Below are positions 22,083 through 22,231 of a stretch of DNA of 22,231 nucleotides, piece by piece. Both the position numbers and the translations under genes were made by a program. The first letter of the stretch is position 1. Each line of letters opens with the position of its first letter. The stretch covers positions 1 to 22,231 of the forward strand of contig JACRQB010000186.1 of assembly GCA_016222925.1 (NCBI GenBank), written 5' to 3'. The notes under the pieces were generated by a model, which was given only the letters and a program-made list of their open reading frames with translations, did no database searches and had not been told where the DNA came from. This DNA is from Nitrospirota bacterium. Lineage in GTDB: Bacteria > Nitrospirota > Nitrospiria > Nitrospirales > Nitrospiraceae.

Positions 22083-22231
22083 ATGGGAGTTTCCGCTCAC
22101 AAGAAAGTGCTCATCGTCGAAGACGAGCAGGACATTCTGCAGCTCGTCAAGCACTATCTAGAAAAAGAGGGGTTTCGACCGATCACCGCGATCAGCGGGC
22201 TCGACGCGCTGAAAAAGGTCAAAGAGGAGAA
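22083..22231 (+). CDS. Response regulator, receiver domain (partial, right edge)
   Basis: Only the first 49 codons are in the window. The product begins MGVSAHKKVLIVEDEQDILQ, with the acidic pair Glu-Asp of the receiver domain directly after the first beta strand, then helix 1 (LVKHYLEKEGF) and the second strand with AISGLDAL, as in OmpR/PhoB-type regulators. The phosphoacceptor aspartate and any output domain lie beyond the edge, so the subfamily cannot be fixed. The ATG at 22083 has no Shine-Dalgarno sequence; the promoter's position suggests leaderless translation. A partner histidine kinase is not visible but could follow. Confidence 0.88.
   Translation, partial: MGVSAHKKVLIVEDEQDILQLVKHYLEKEGFRPITAISGLDALKKVKEE

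Overview
The window is one contiguous piece of a Gram-negative bacterial chromosome. It carries hopanoid genes (hpnH, hpnG, squalene-hopene cyclase), three enzymes of the MEP isoprenoid pathway (dxs, ispG, ispH), an outer-membrane lipid-transport set of Mla type with an Omp85-like barrel, smc, and a PEP-CTERM protein. This mix, the moderately GC-rich codon use and the look of the proteins suggest Nitrospirota, most likely a Nitrospira-like organism. That is an inference from memory of the families and was not tested by a database search. No rRNA, tRNA, CRISPR array, transposase or prophage gene is visible.

Layout, left to right. Positions 1-1308 (minus): a partial small gene of unknown function, an intergenic inverted repeat containing a 12-base C tract, then hpnH with a good promoter and a dyad in its leader. 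Positions 1438-1845 hold no convincing gene. Positions 1846-6591 (minus): a dxs-ispG-glycosyltransferase (GT87-like) run, with dxs first and a promoter at 6563-6591. Positions 6692-13589 (minus): the central operon, in transcription order promoter, leader ORF, split shc, hpnG, mlaE, mlaF, mlaD, mlaC/hpnM-like and an Omp85-like barrel. Positions 13590-14910 are mostly non-coding, with one small membrane protein gene. Positions 14911-19821 (minus): smc and ispH, each with its own promoter. Positions 19839-22231: a small minus-strand gene, a plus-strand hypothetical gene, a bidirectional terminator, a minus-strand PEP-CTERM gene, a structured spacer, and the start of a plus-strand response regulator gene.

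How the genes fit together. Dxs, IspG and IspH make the isoprenoid precursors. Shc cyclises squalene to hopene, HpnH adds the adenosyl group, and HpnG removes adenine to start the side chain. The same transcript then encodes an MCE-type ABC importer/exporter (MlaE, MlaF, MlaD), a periplasmic MlaC/Ttg2D-type carrier (the superfamily that contains HpnM) and an outer-membrane barrel. The simplest reading is a co-translated unit for making hopanoids and moving them between the two membranes. It is the best candidate here for a poorly described system.

The main anomaly is squalene-hopene cyclase. Its ORF starts at the residues that normally follow the first QW repeat. A separate 41-codon ORF lies directly upstream in another frame and overlaps it by ATGA, and the roughly 30-40 residues that should lie between are absent. 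Other points of note are a DXS with Asn where the usual catalytic-site His is expected, G/C homopolymer tracts that could be slippage sites, and a shared promoter type (TTGACT-N17-TACGCT) in front of two unrelated plus-strand genes.
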